DNA from: Strigops habroptila
Lineage: Eukaryota; Chordata; Aves; Psittaciformes; Psittacidae
DNA length: 64,000 nucleotides
Direction of reading: 5' to 3'
Assembly: GCF_004027225.2 (NCBI RefSeq)
Contig: NC_044278.2
Coordinates: 3,410,001-3,474,000 of the forward strand
How positions within the stretch are numbered: the stretch's first letter is position 1; each line of letters opens with the position of its first letter. Shown one piece after another: positions 27,101-36,490 of the stretch. A program made the translations under genes and the position numbers. The notes below the pieces were generated by a model that saw only the letters and a list, made by a program, of their open reading frames with translations, had not been told where the DNA came from and made no database searches.

Positions 27101-30100
27101 GTTTGCTGTTGCTTGGTACTTCCTACCTCCTCCTCCAGCAGATGCATCTCCCGTGCAAATCATAAGGGCTGACTACAGCGGTACACTGGAATATGGGGCT
27201 GAGTTCAGCTCTCCTCTACAGAAGTCCCGGTTCCTCAGCCAGAGGGTGTCCAACAATGTTTTCTGGCTGCATATACTCTCTGCAAACCCCAGGGACCAGG
27301 GCAGGTACTACTGTGTGGTTGAGGAATGGCGCTGGCTTGCAGGCGGCTGGTACAAACTGGGAGAGGAAGCATCAGGAAGGACCACGCTGGAGTTCAAGCT
27401 CCCAGGTGAGCAGAGGGTTATCCCTTGTATAAGTGCTGCTGGAGAAGGCTGGATAAGTTTATTATGGGGCCCCCATCAGGCCTCCCGAAAGCTGGCAGGG
27501 CTTAGGAGAAGCAGTGGCTCCTGCGTTGGATCTGAAACTTAGGGATGCAGGAGGTGTCAGTGCCTCTTGAAGGGAAATAGGGAATTAGGAGGATTTACCA
27601 CATCCTCCCAAACCAGACAAGCTGATATTTTTGCCACTGACAGGTGCTGTCTAGTGCTTCATAACAAAGTGAATCGTGGCATTTTCTTTTCCCTCCAGCA
27701 CGTGGTGTGCTTTGTTGGTCGTCAGTGTTGTGAATACAGAAGCAGCCCTTTTCTGGTACTCCTGACCATCCTGAAGCAAGACACTCAGTTTTCCTTACCC
27801 TGCAGCACATTGCTGTGGGGAACAAGGCTGAGGGCTCAGCTGCTCTCTCCTTGAGCACTGCCCTGCTGGGGTGCACACTGGGTGTCCATGGCTCATTTTT
27901 TCCCTCTCCCATCCTCACTTGGGAGGTGTATGGGTTGCAATCCTAAATAAAGTGGATCAGAGAATTCTAGCTTCCTAAATAGCATTTTGTCTAAAGGATG
28001 CCCTATCACATATTTGGAGTGGGTGGGAAGTATTACAGCAGAGCGTTGTGAACAGGGGGCAGAGATGATGGGGTGGGGGGGAGAACACCCCATGGAGCAA
28101 GGGGTCTGTGGGTGTCCTGCAGAGGCTCTTGCAAGAGGCCATCCCAATCCCCCACACTTTGCTCCAGAAGATTTCCATCAGCCTGCAGGCACGGACGGAT
28201 GCATTTGTATGGCAACGTAGCATCTCTTTCTGCTCGCATCCTACTCTAGGGCACGAACTGCAGCTGGAGAAAACCAACCGGAGCATCTCGGCGAGGGAGG
28301 GAGAGGAGGTGACGCTGCGCTGCCTGCTGCAGGGTGCCCGCCTGCCCGACACCCGCCTCTCGGCCACATGGTTTAGGGGCAACGAGAGCAGCCACATCAG
28401 GCCCCTGCTCACCCTCCACCACGATGGCTCCATTGAGTACCCCCAGGAGAGCCTGGCAGGGAGGCTGCACCTCCGCCGCCCTGCCGCCAATGACTTCAGC
28501 TTGACGCTGCACAGCGTGGAGGAGGGTGATGCTGGGCTGTACCACTGCTGGGTGCAGGAGTGGCAGCATCAGGGCGAGGGGCAGGACTGGGCTCTGCAAG
28601 CCTCGGCGCGCTCGGAGTACATCCAGCTCGTGACCATCCCAATGGGTAATGCTGCTGGGTGCAAGGGGCTGCTCATCCCACACTGGTTCCCCCTTAGCAA
28701 TGCTGGCGGTGTGGATAACAACAGCTCTCTGCTGGTGGTGCTGGCTGCAATGGCAAGGATGCAGTGGGGCCAGGAGAGCTTGCTAAGGGATTGCAGAGGG
28801 AGTCAGTGCTGGGGAGATCAGCAGAGTTGTATTGGAAGCCAGGAAGGGGAGCCCTTTGAGGGACATGTGCTATATGGGCCTGGTGGGCGAGGCAGTGAGT
28901 CCCAGTGTTGTTGATCTGCCAGGGCTGAAACCCAGGTGCTTGGCATTGTAAACGTTGGAGGTTGTGGTCATATGAGATACCAAGAGCTCGGACTGTGAGA
29001 TGTGGTCCAGAGGGTACCGTTCAGTGCGCTTGTGTCTGCAGTGCTCTGTGGCTTGTGGGCTCGGTGGGACCACGGACACAAACCACGTGCCGTTGGGACC
29101 AGAGCTCTTAACTGTTTTGGGGAATAAATTCTTTTTTCTGGCAAGTCCATCTCCAGTGAGGTCTCTAAAAACAGCCTTTGTCCTCTTAGGGTGAGTTGGG
29201 TGCATGACGGCTGCAAATATAGAGCTGGGTGCCTACGTGTGTTTATAGCTTCTGCAGGAATTACCTACACTGACCAATGTGGAAGAGCTCAGGGACCCTG
29301 TAGGGCCCTCCTTTGTTCCTGCTACTGGCACAGGCAGGCACAGAGCCTATTCACATGTGTCTGCAACTACAGCAGAGCTAATCTGGATTTAATTGCGCAG
29401 GGAGGGACTGACTGCTTCATCCCCCTGCTGTTATGTTCCTGCTGTTGTCCATCACAGCTCCCTCTAGCACTCAGATTTTTCTCCTTCATCAGCTCCCTCG
29501 GTCTCTTGTGAGCCATTACTGGTGGAGTAACCATTGCTAAAATTGCTTCGTAACTGCTGAAAAATTCTCCTCCAATTTTTGTGTGGTTTTGATAAGTGGT
29601 TTTCAAGGTTTTCACAAAATCCAGGAGAAGCTGTGGCTGCCCCATCCCTGGCAGTGTTCAAGGCCAGGTTGGACACAGGGGCTTGGAGCAACCTGCTCTA
29701 GTGGAAGGTGTCCCTGCCTGTGGGAGTGTGTGTGGAACTGGATGAGCTTTAAAGGCCTTTCCAACCCGAACCAGTGCGTGAGTTTGTGAAGATCAGCCGG
29801 TGTTTGTTCTTTCTCTCTCTTTTTCTTTTGTGTGCATGTGTGTTTCTCCAGTGATGCAGGTATTTCAAAATGCCCCTCTGGCTCGCAAATTCAAATGCTT
29901 AAGTTTTCCAAGAGGCAATGACACAGCCATGTGCAAGTATATCTGTAACCAGAAGTAACTTCAGCTGAACAAGCCAGGGCCCTATCTGAGCTTCCAAAAC
30001 AAGAAATTGAAGCAAATTGCATGGTTTCTCTCCCCCTTCTCCTCAGGTAGCCTGTATGAATTCTTAAAAATTGATAGTTGTTGAAGATTGAGGGAGAAGT

Positions 30101-30388
30101 GGTAAAACAATAACGTATAGAAAAACAGTAGGAGAGAGAAACTCACACTAGCTTGGGGCCTCACTACTGTTTTCTTTCTTTTTTCCTCCAGAGTCAACTG
30201 TTTTGTCTAGAACCTGTTTATCTCCACTAGTGCTGAACTTCATTCTATACTTACCGCTGGTGCTGATCCCTCTCCTGGCCCTTGCTGTCTTCTGTTGGCA
30301 CTTCAAGTTCAGAAGAAGCAAGAAGGGTGACATTACAGGAGACCAGCTGATGGAACTGCAAGGGGTTGGAGGGGTTGAGAAAACTTAG
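15070..30388 (+). CDS. CD101: CD101 (IGSF2), seven-Ig-domain leukocyte surface glycoprotein; nine coding exons
   Basis: Joining 15070-15115, 16223-16600, 17646-18062, 20785-21168, 21867-22250, 23128-23520, 26998-27405, 28250-28645 and 30192-30388 gives 3003 nt with no internal stop: 1000 residues, close to the roughly 1020 of mammalian CD101. Order: signal peptide (about 1-20), seven V-type Ig domains, one transmembrane helix (about 948-971), short tail. Every junction is GT-AG and every intron phase 1. Identity rests on domain 1 (QRVVTVQKGP, QGPSEQNFQWS, YTQRVRS, AGEYECHTPSTDE), on the EWI motif at residues 253-255, and on the match of each domain in order to CD101 as I remember it. PTGFRN and IGSF3 fit less well. 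In mammals CD101 is found on myeloid cells, dendritic cells and some T cells and restrains T-cell activation; that role is inferred here. Sequons NTT, NIS, NYT, NTS, NRS and NES suggest glycosylation. Confidence 0.95.
16217..16222 (+). promoter_or_regulatory. CD101: Tandem NAGNAG splice acceptor at CD101 exon 2
   Basis: The intron 1 acceptor reads CAGCAG. Splicing after the first AG starts the exon at 16220, and after the second at 16223. Both keep the frame and differ by one alanine codon just before the signal-peptidase region (Leu-Ala-Gly-Trp versus Leu-Gly-Trp). Such tandem acceptors are often used at both positions. Confidence 0.75.
16223..16600 (+). CDS. CD101: CD101 exon 2, Ig V domain 1
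   Basis: This exon encodes residues 16-142. The mature N terminus is probably Gln21 of QRVVTVQKGP, after a Ser-Ala-Gly cleavage-type site. Cys43, Trp58 and Cys121 form the V-domain core. This is the most conserved domain relative to mammalian CD101, which makes it the best evidence for orthology. The exon is unusually rich in CpG. The acceptor is a tandem CAGCAG, so a form starting at 16220 would add one alanine. The donor at 16601 is GTAGGT, giving phase 1. Confidence 0.95.
17100..17273 (+). repeat. CR1 fragment in CD101 intron 2
   Basis: The sequence CAGCCATTGGAATAATCTCCCCATGGAAGTGGTGGA... through GGTTGGACCAGATGATCCTTGAGGTCCCTTCCAAC...ATGATGCTATGAT follows the CR1 3' region in sense orientation. 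It is diverged from consensus in the middle. Confidence 0.85.
17646..18062 (+). CDS. CD101: CD101 exon 3, Ig V domain 2 with the EWI motif
   Basis: This exon encodes residues 142-281. Cys168, Trp184 and Cys249 mark the V fold. The Glu-Trp-Ile signature that names the EWI family is at 253-255, four residues after the second cysteine. The stretches TAQHTHLSVGWY, LSKDF and SSDQGQL-like PSDQGQLYCEA closely resemble mammalian CD101 domain 2. One sequon (NTT) lies in the later strands. The acceptor is ...CCCCATGCTCAG and the donor is GTAAGG at 18063. The exon is flanked by CR1 remnants in both neighbouring introns. Confidence 0.95.
18490..18578 (+). repeat. CR1 3'-end fragment in CD101 intron 3
   Basis: Short 5'-truncated copy with the CR1 end: GGTTGGACTAGATGAGC, then CCCTTCCAACCCATACTATTC and the terminal ATTCTATGATTCTATG. 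Confidence 0.85.
20785..21168 (+). CDS. CD101: CD101 exon 4, Ig V domain 3
   Basis: This exon encodes residues 281-409. Cys305, Trp321 and Cys378 are the core, and Cys379 directly follows the canonical second cysteine, giving an extra thiol. The domain begins RNISVDI with a sequon. It keeps EYEERAKLGQLQ, which resembles the NDYKERASQGQLQ region of mammalian CD101. After the F strand it reads VSEVRTPGDF and lacks the tryptophan seen there in the other domains and in mammals. It is less GC-rich than exon 2. The acceptor is TGCCCACAG and the donor is GTTAGT at 21169. Confidence 0.92.
21867..22250 (+). CDS. CD101: CD101 exon 5, Ig V domain 4
   Basis: This exon encodes residues 409-537. Cys433, the Trp446-Trp447 pair and Cys512 form the V core; the paired tryptophans also occur at this site in mammalian CD101 (SVSWWHIP). 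An E-W-S follows the second cysteine at a spacing that matches EWI in domain 2. The later SWTEKGETAVTV matches the family's G strand. The acceptor is TGTTTGCAG and the donor is GTGAGT at 22251. No sequon was seen in this domain. Confidence 0.93.
23128..23520 (+). CDS. CD101: CD101 exon 6, Ig V domain 5
   Basis: This exon encodes residues 537-668. Cys561, Trp578 and Cys636 are the core. The run YQCEVEV is the same as in mammalian CD101 domain 5, and a sequon (NYT) lies between the first cysteine and the tryptophan. The acceptor is CTCCCGAGCAG, with a weak pyrimidine tract, and the donor is GTAAGC at 23521. A 340-codon open frame runs antisense across this exon (22752-23774); I treat it as a shadow. 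Confidence 0.93.
25062..25160 (-). repeat. CR1 fragment in CD101 intron 6
   Basis: The run GGTTGGCAGGGACCTCTGGAGGCCATCTGCTCC...CTAGAGCAGGCTGCCCAGGACC is the reverse complement of a CR1 subfamily 3' region. It lacks the terminal ATTCTATG repeats. Confidence 0.8.
26998..27405 (+). CDS. CD101: CD101 exon 7, Ig V domain 6
   Basis: This exon encodes residues 668-804. Cys692, Trp707 and Cys773 are the core. It has VAWYF after the first strands, FWLHIL before the second cysteine, and YYCVVEEW with a downstream WYKLGEEASG, all very close to mammalian CD101 domain 6. A sequon (NTS) precedes the tryptophan. The acceptor is CTCCATTTTAG and the donor is GTGAGC at 27406. The preceding intron, at about 3.5 kb, is the longest in the gene. 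Confidence 0.95.
28250..28645 (+). CDS. CD101: CD101 exon 8, Ig V domain 7
   Basis: This exon encodes residues 804-936, the membrane-proximal Ig domain. Cys828, Trp844 and Cys902 are the core. The patterns LLTLHHDGSIEY, AGLYHCWVQEWQ and the following H-Q-G-E segment match mammalian CD101 domain 7 (LLVHLQHDGLLEY, AEWQLHG). Two sequons (NRS, NES) are present. The exon is GC-rich. The acceptor is CATCCTACTCTAG and the donor is GTAATG at 28646, the weakest donor of the gene. Confidence 0.94.
29611..29785 (+). repeat. CR1 3'-end fragment in CD101 intron 8
   Basis: Sense CR1 sequence: CATCCCTGGCAGTGTTCAAGGCCAGGTTGGACAC...AACCTGCTCTAGTGGAAGGTGTCCCTGCC...CTTTCCAACCCGAACCA. It lies about 400 bases before the transmembrane exon. 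Confidence 0.9.
30192..30388 (+). CDS. CD101: CD101 exon 9, transmembrane segment, cytoplasmic tail and stop
   Basis: This exon encodes residues 936-1000 and the TAG stop at 30386-30388. It begins ESTVLSRTCLSP, comparable to the mammalian SEPTLPSRICSS, then has a hydrophobic helix of about 24 residues ending at AVFCW. A basic stop-transfer segment (HFKFRRSKK) follows. The tail is about 29 residues and has no tyrosine, so no ITIM or ITAM. Its end (MELQGVGGVEKT) resembles the mammalian DLKEAGGVTT stretch but stops sooner. Cys970 is next to the membrane and could be palmitoylated, as reported for other EWI proteins; that is inference. Confidence 0.92.
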
Positions 30389-30760
30389 CTGGTCTGCAGT
30401 GGCGGATATAAGGAGCGGAGCTGGACAGCTGAGGGGGACTGAGTTCTTGCAGAGGGATTTGTTATCATTTTGTAGTAGTTTTTGCAATGAATCCTTGAAA
30501 TTGTGTGTTTACTTTCAGTGGAATGAAGCAGCTTTGGATTACTGAGCATATAGGGTTTTCATAACAAGTGTTCCTCCCTCCTAGGTTAGGTACCCACCCT
30601 TTTCACACTGTTCATTGTGGGATATTTGAGGTCTTTGCAGTATATGTCTCCCACTGTGGATGGAAGTGGTGTTATTCCTCTACAAGTATAAGGGATAAAA
30701 CAGCTCTTTTTGCACTGTGACACAAAAGTATTAAATTGCTACTCATTTTAGGTGACTTGA
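30389..30760 (+). other. CD101: Probable start of the CD101 3' UTR, with a possible poly(A) signal
   Basis: After the stop there is no ORF continuing the gene. An ATTAAA hexamer at 30730-30735 is followed within about 40 bases by a TGTGTGGCT stretch, the usual layout of a cleavage site. This would give a UTR of roughly 370 nt. A longer UTR reaching the AATAAA near 32865 is possible, but it would cross a CR1 copy at 31427-31662. Confidence 0.35.
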
Positions 30761-31426
30761 CAAAAATCTGTGTGGCTAGAAACTAGTGGTAGAACTAGGA
30801 ATGGAGTATTGGTGTCCCAGTTTAAGGCATTACACTTGCTTTTGCCCACCTTTTGCTGAGGAAGCTCTCGGACACTTCTGTACCCTCTTTCTGAGAGTGC
30901 CTGTGCCCAAAGAGCATCTTCTCTGAAAAGAAATGGTCTTCATCACAAAACCTGTCACAGGAACCTGAGGACTGAGCAAGGCTGGCTGGGCCTGAAGAAA
31001 GTCCATAGCAGGGGTACCACAGCCACCCACAAAAAATGAATCCTGTAGACCCAATACAGGACTCACATGGAATCTTGGATCCCAGAAGGAAGAAGTGGAC
31101 ACCAAGACATCTTGGCGATGAGTGTAAAAAGACTTTCCAGCTCCTTCCTTTGTAGGTCTGCTGTAGGAGAAGTCCAGCCTCTCGTGCTTGGACTATCTGT
31201 GGGTCAGGAAGCTGCGACCTGGTATTAGATGCCTCCATGTGGTACCATGTGATAAATGTCATGTGTTTGTGGGACAGCTCCTCTACGCTCCAGCATCCAG
31301 CTCAGGCTCACCTTTTCAAGGCTGAGGCGCTCTGCTATCTGAAGGCTGGCTGATGCATTAGAGGAAAGAAGATTTCAATTCAGTCCCTCTAAGTCAAGGG
31401 ATGGTCAACCCCTAGTTGTGCAAAGT

Positions 31427-31662
31427 GGGAAGTTCAGGTTAGATGCAAAGAAGTTCTTTACTGTGGGGGTGCTGAGGCGCTGGCACAGGTTGCCGAAAGA
31501 GATGGTGAATGCTGCATCTGTGGCAGTGTTCGAGGCCAGGCTGGACAGAGCCTTGGGTGACGTGGTCTAGTGTGAGGTGTCCCTGCCCATGGAAGGGTTT
31601 GGAACTGGATGATCTTAAGGTCCTTTCCAAGCTACACCATTCTGTGATTCTATGATTCTATG
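31427..31662 (+). repeat. CR1 copy downstream of CD101
   Basis: Sense CR1 from GGGAAGTTCAGGTTAGATGC through GGCACAGGTTGCC, GTTCGAGGCCAGGCTGGACA and GGAACTGGATGATCTTAAGG to the intact terminal ATTCTATGATTCTATG. It is one of the better preserved copies here, about 235 bases long. Confidence 0.93.
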
Positions 31663-32952
31663 TGGTCCCAGCAAGTTGTAAGGTCAGGTGTCGGGGCGAC
31701 ACTCCATGCACTGTCCTCAGACAAAAGTAGCCGTATGGAAATCTTGGCAGATATTTATGTATCTGCTTCCTCTGACCAGGAGGAGGGTTGTTAAGAGACA
31801 CCACCCCTCTCTAGATGATTTGTTCATGTCCTTCACTTTCCTTACACTTAGAAAAGCTGCCTGCCCTGTATCACAGGGAACTGGGAGGTGCTTCAGTCTC
31901 CATCTCTTTGAAAAAGCACTTTTGGCCGAAGTTTGAAGACTGCTGCTCTTGTTCCCCTGTTCAGCCACCTCTGTCTGTACTGGCTGGCTCCAGCTTGCTC
32001 AGCCTTTCCCTGCGGGTTATGTTTTCTGGTGCAGCTTGTGGTTTTCTGGTTTTCTTGTGCAGCTTTTCCCTTTGCTGCCCTGACCCCGGCTGTCTCTCCT
32101 GCGGTGTGAGTTCTCAGAGCCATGCATGAGGCTCTCTGCAGAGGTTCCCCCCTGCCTCGTGGGTTACATCCCATTTACACATCCCAGTGGGATGTTTGGC
32201 TTTCTGTGTGCATGTGACAGCGTGGCACTGTTGGCGCTTGGCTCGCAGTCAGCAGGCTCCTCTCCTGCAGACTTGCTGTCTAGCAAGTTGTTTCTCCACT
32301 GTGTGTTCAGGCTGTTGACTCTTCCTATCTAGCGGAAGCACCATTTGCATGGGTCTGTCGAACAGCTTTCCGCACCAGTTTGCAAAAGATCCTGCTGTCT
32401 GTTTGTCTTAGTCCTGTCTCAGTAAAGCTTTAACTCATGGACCAGTTTCAGTCTGTTTTGACAGATAAACACATGCTCCCAGGACATTAAACTCTTCCAA
32501 GTTTCATGAAAGGTGGTAGCTGGATGGTGAGGGAGCAGGCAAGTTGTCCCACCAAGGGAAGGTTGCAGTGTGAGTTAAGCCAGTTAAGGCATGCGAAAAG
32601 AAAGGAAGAACCATTTTTGACCATATACTATAGACAATCTGTGCACATATTTAATCTACCAATTTTGTGCTGTCGCTCTGTGTTTTCATTTGAATTGTTT
32701 TCTTATCTTGCCCGTAAGAGTACCTTGAGAGAATACTTCATAAACCTTGGTAATGTCAAGAATGTATGATGCCTACAGCTTACCCCTTCCCACAAGGCTT
32801 GCAGCTTTCTTGCAGGGGAGAGTAGGTAGGTCTGACATGCTTTGTTGTTGTTTGAGACAAACCAAATAAAGTTTATTTGCTTTTTTTTCTTGCATTCTTC
32901 TACGTGCTTGTAAGTACTTTGTCCCTGCATCTGTGTGAGGATTGCAGTTAAG

Positions 32953-33340
32953 AATCAGAATCACAGAATGGTTTGGGTTGGAAGGGACCTTAAAGCTCCT
33001 CCAGTCCCAACCCCCTGCCACGGGCAGGGACACCTTCCACTAGAGCAGGTTGCTCCAAGCCCCTGTGTCCAACCTGGCCTTGAACACTGCCAGGGATGGG
33101 GCAGCCGCAGCTTCTCTGGGCACCCTGTGCCAGCGCCTCACCACCCTCACAGGGAAGAGCTTCTGCCTCAGAGCTCATCTCAATCTCCCCTCTGGCAGGT
33201 TAAAGCCATTCCCCTTGTCCTGTCACTACCTGCCCTTGTAAAAAGTCCCTCTCCAGATTTTTTGTAGGCCCCCTTTAGGCACTGGGAGGCTGCTCTAAGG
33301 TCTCCCCAGAGCCTTCTCTTGTCCAGGCTGAACAAGCAAG
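32953..33340 (-). repeat. CR1 copy, about 390 bases
   Basis: Reverse-complement CR1 beginning at its 3' end (AATCACAGAATGGTTTGGGTTGGAAGGGACC) and running through GGGCAGGGACACCTTCCACTAGAGCAGGTTGC and GGGCACCCTGTGCCAGCGCCTCACCACCC to GTCCAGGCTGAACAAG. An AATAAAGTTTATT near 32864 lies just before it. Confidence 0.93.
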
Positions 33341-35709
33341 TGTTTAGTTTCTCCTTCTTTAAAAAAATAATTTTGCCCTTTTCTTGTCCTTGGTGTCCAA
33401 CACCTCCTCAAGTATTAAGCCACTAACAGACAGCTTGACAGCCCATTCTTTACATGTCTCAGAATGAACCTCATCGAGACCAGCCTGCTGCTCAAAAATC
33501 TGACTTATTTAGGTTGCTACTTATTACCAGAGTTCCAGGGAGGTGGCATGGGACAGACCCTACCCAGTCTCCATAAGCTGTGTGAGCCCTGTGAGTGGCC
33601 TGGCTGGGTTTGGTGTGTTCCCCAAGCCCACACTGACCCCTTACTCAGCCACCTCAGCACTCTGCTGCAGGTCTGTGGAGGTGTCTTTGCTGCCATCTGA
33701 TCTTCACATAAAGAACTGTAGACTCTAGTGCAGCACAAGGTTTTTGTGTCTGGTGGACTTGGGGAAGAAGGTGGGCAGAGAGAGGAAGGGTTCTACATCT
33801 GTGGGGCACGTTCTTGTGTCCCGTTTTCACCCAGTTAACCAGCAGCTTTCTAGTCACGTAGGTTTAGAGGTTTTAACAAGGGTATTTCCCTAGCATCTCC
33901 CTGTTTAGAAATGCAAACCGGAAAGGGAGGTCCAGTCACTACTTGCTTCTGCAATCTGGTCAGGAAACAGGAATTCCACAAGCAACAACTTCGATCATGT
34001 GCTCATCCAGGCTTTCACTTTCATTCATTACATTCTTTTTCCCTGCGTTTCTAAGGGGAGTTACGTGTTTGTAAGTGGCACTGGCAGGGAGCTGAGCCCT
34101 CCTTTGCAGCCAGTACCAGTGAACTCTCCAGGGACAAGCGGGTACAAGCTCGCTACTGCCATTGCAAAGCACTCACCTCCAGCAGCAGCTTTATTTTAAA
34201 AAAGTAATCCAAGCAGGGGGTAATTTGTCTTTTAATTGACTCTCTGCTCATTCCCCCTGCAGACAGTGTGCCTGGGCTGCTGGGCAAAGCGAGGGGAGAG
34301 GGAAGGGAGCTGCTGCTCTGGCATCCTTGGACCCTGCCCTCATGATGGGTGCTGTCTCCAGACCCCTCCTTGGGGACCATCATGAAGGCAAAGCATGGGG
34401 GGCTCAGGGGAGAAGCAGGAGGTGACCTGGTCTCTGGCCTTGTGCGCATTGTTACCTCTCCTTGTAGGGGTGGGAGGAACATTCGTTTCTGGGACTGTCG
34501 ACTTACGTGTGAAAATTCCCCAGAGGGGGTGAAAACATTGGTTTTATCATTATTTTAAGCGTGAGAGAATGACTAGGTGGATGCTGGGAGCAGTATGGCA
34601 AAACACAAGGAGCTGTGACTCCTCTCAGCCCCCTCATGGGATGCTAATAGGGAGGAGAGCCCCACTGCCCCATTTGAAAGAGAAGGGCCATGACCAATCG
34701 CTGTTAAATGTGGCAGTAATGCCTCATGCCGTGGCCGCCGGATAAAAGGCAGAGGCAGCCTGAACTGTAAAGACATTTCATTTCCCTGGTAATGAGGGAG
34801 ACACACTGTGGCAATGAAACCAAGGAGAGAGAGGCTGCGAGATGCTAATTTCTGTTCCTGCTGCCACTGCTGCTTTGATCTGAAGCAAATGCCCGTTTTA
34901 AATTGCAAACGGATGCAAGTCAGATATCATCCAGCCAGTGGCTTACAGGCTTAATGAAGTGGGATGTAGCTTCTGCCTGGTAGTGTTAGGAGAGGCAGGC
35001 AATTCAGGCAGGAATTACTGAAGGTGTAAAGAGACAGGGAAGAACGATGGGGAGGTTGTAGGGTAACTCTCACCACCATCAGTGTGGCACAAAGTCCCCT
35101 GTTTTCTGTCCTTGGGAAGCCGTGCCTAGGCTGAGCCCCTGGAAAAAGCTATGAACATACTGCCCTGCTATTACACATCTATGTTTTAAGGCATGCTTCC
35201 TATGCAGGCAATGCAAGGTCATCCTGCTCTTCGGACTCGGAGTGTGAACATCAATTTGGTGCGTTCGCCAGGTGAGGCAAAGGTACGGGAGGCTAAGTAG
35301 CTCATTTTGTGCTGTCATTTGGGCATTTAATTGGCCTTGAGCAAGGCAAAATTTGTGACTCGACTGACAAGGCTGTTCTGGGGCAGACCCAGAGGTTCCT
35401 GGGAATGGGGCCATTGAGTCAGTGATCTGGGAGCCTGATAGCTCACGATGGACAGCCACATCTTCTCGAGACTCAAGATCTGACCTGTTTTGAAGAATGA
35501 ACGTCTAACGGGATATTTATTGCATTCCTCACTAACACAAGGCTCTTGGGTCCTAGGATCAGGCCAGAGTTTGTTGTGTATCTTGCGTGGGTATTCAGAG
35601 GCTTGGATGGCTCTGCAAGCTGTTGCGCTAGACCAGCCAGACGTGGGACATGTAGGCAGCTGGGAAGATTGGCCTCTGCACCAAGCAAGGCAGAAATGGT
35701 CTGGCTGTT

Positions 35710-36490
35710 GAAAAGGGCAGATGTGGCTCATAAACCTATTAGATTCTTTGAAGGAGTCAGTGTGCGTCTGGGTGAGAAAAATCACATGGATGTAGTCTGT
35801 GCAGAGCCAAAAGAGTCTCCACAATGTCCATCATCAAAGGATCTTATTGAAACCAAATAACAATGGGATAAAACCGGCAGGACTTTGCATGGATAAACTA
35901 TTTGTTAAAAATACTTTACAAAGAAAGTAAATAGTTCTGACAGAAAAGGGAAGTCACCAGTGATGAGACTTGTGCTGCTCAATGAACACACAAATGATCT
36001 GGAAAAGAAGATGACTACTGAGCAAAGAAAGATAAGATTAAGTTAGTTGAGGCATTAGGAACAAGGGCTGGATCTGACAAAATATGCAGGGGTGTTATGA
36101 GACCGACTGACTGATTGGGTAACGAAACAGCAAATGACATTCTGTCAACTGTAGGTGACTGTAAAATGAGACATGATGTTAAAAACCTCAGTCTCAGCTT
36201 CACGTATAAAATGATGGGCTCTGAGCTGACCATTATTGTTCAGAAGGAAGATCTTGATGTGAGAATAGGTGTAAGTGACATCTGCATGATGTTCAAAGCA
36301 GCCAAGATAGCAAAGAAGCAGCTGTGGGTTATGAGGAAATACAGATCAAAATAGATTGCATCATTTTGCTGTGGGACACTGAAGCTCGCTGGTAGCAGCC
36401 TCAAAACAAAATGAATGAAAAGGAGCAGGGTTTTCACATGGCATAAAGTTGAGCTGGAAAGCAACTTGGTATGGGATATTGCTCTATAAT
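35710..36490 (+). repeat. Decayed ancient LINE (CR1/L3-like) reverse-transcriptase remnant
   Basis: The order of short matches follows a CR1-clade ORF2: CATAAACCTATTAGATTCTTTGAAGGAGTCA, then CATCAAAGGATCTTATTGAAACCAAATAA, ATGGATAAACTATTTGTTAAA, GTCACCAGTGATGAG, AATGATCTGGAAAAG and ATAAAATGATGGGCTCTGAGCTGACC...CAGAAGGAAGATCTTGATGTG. A 79-codon stretch at 36115-36354 still reads KMMGSELTIIVQKEDLDV. The region is full of stops and indels, so the element is dead. Subfamily is uncertain. Confidence 0.7.

Noticed and set aside
15070-30388. Alternative assignment of the Ig gene to PTGFRN or IGSF3
   Set aside because: PTGFRN has six Ig domains and a different first domain and tail; IGSF3 differs in domain 1. 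Domain-by-domain order and the first-domain sequence fit CD101 best.
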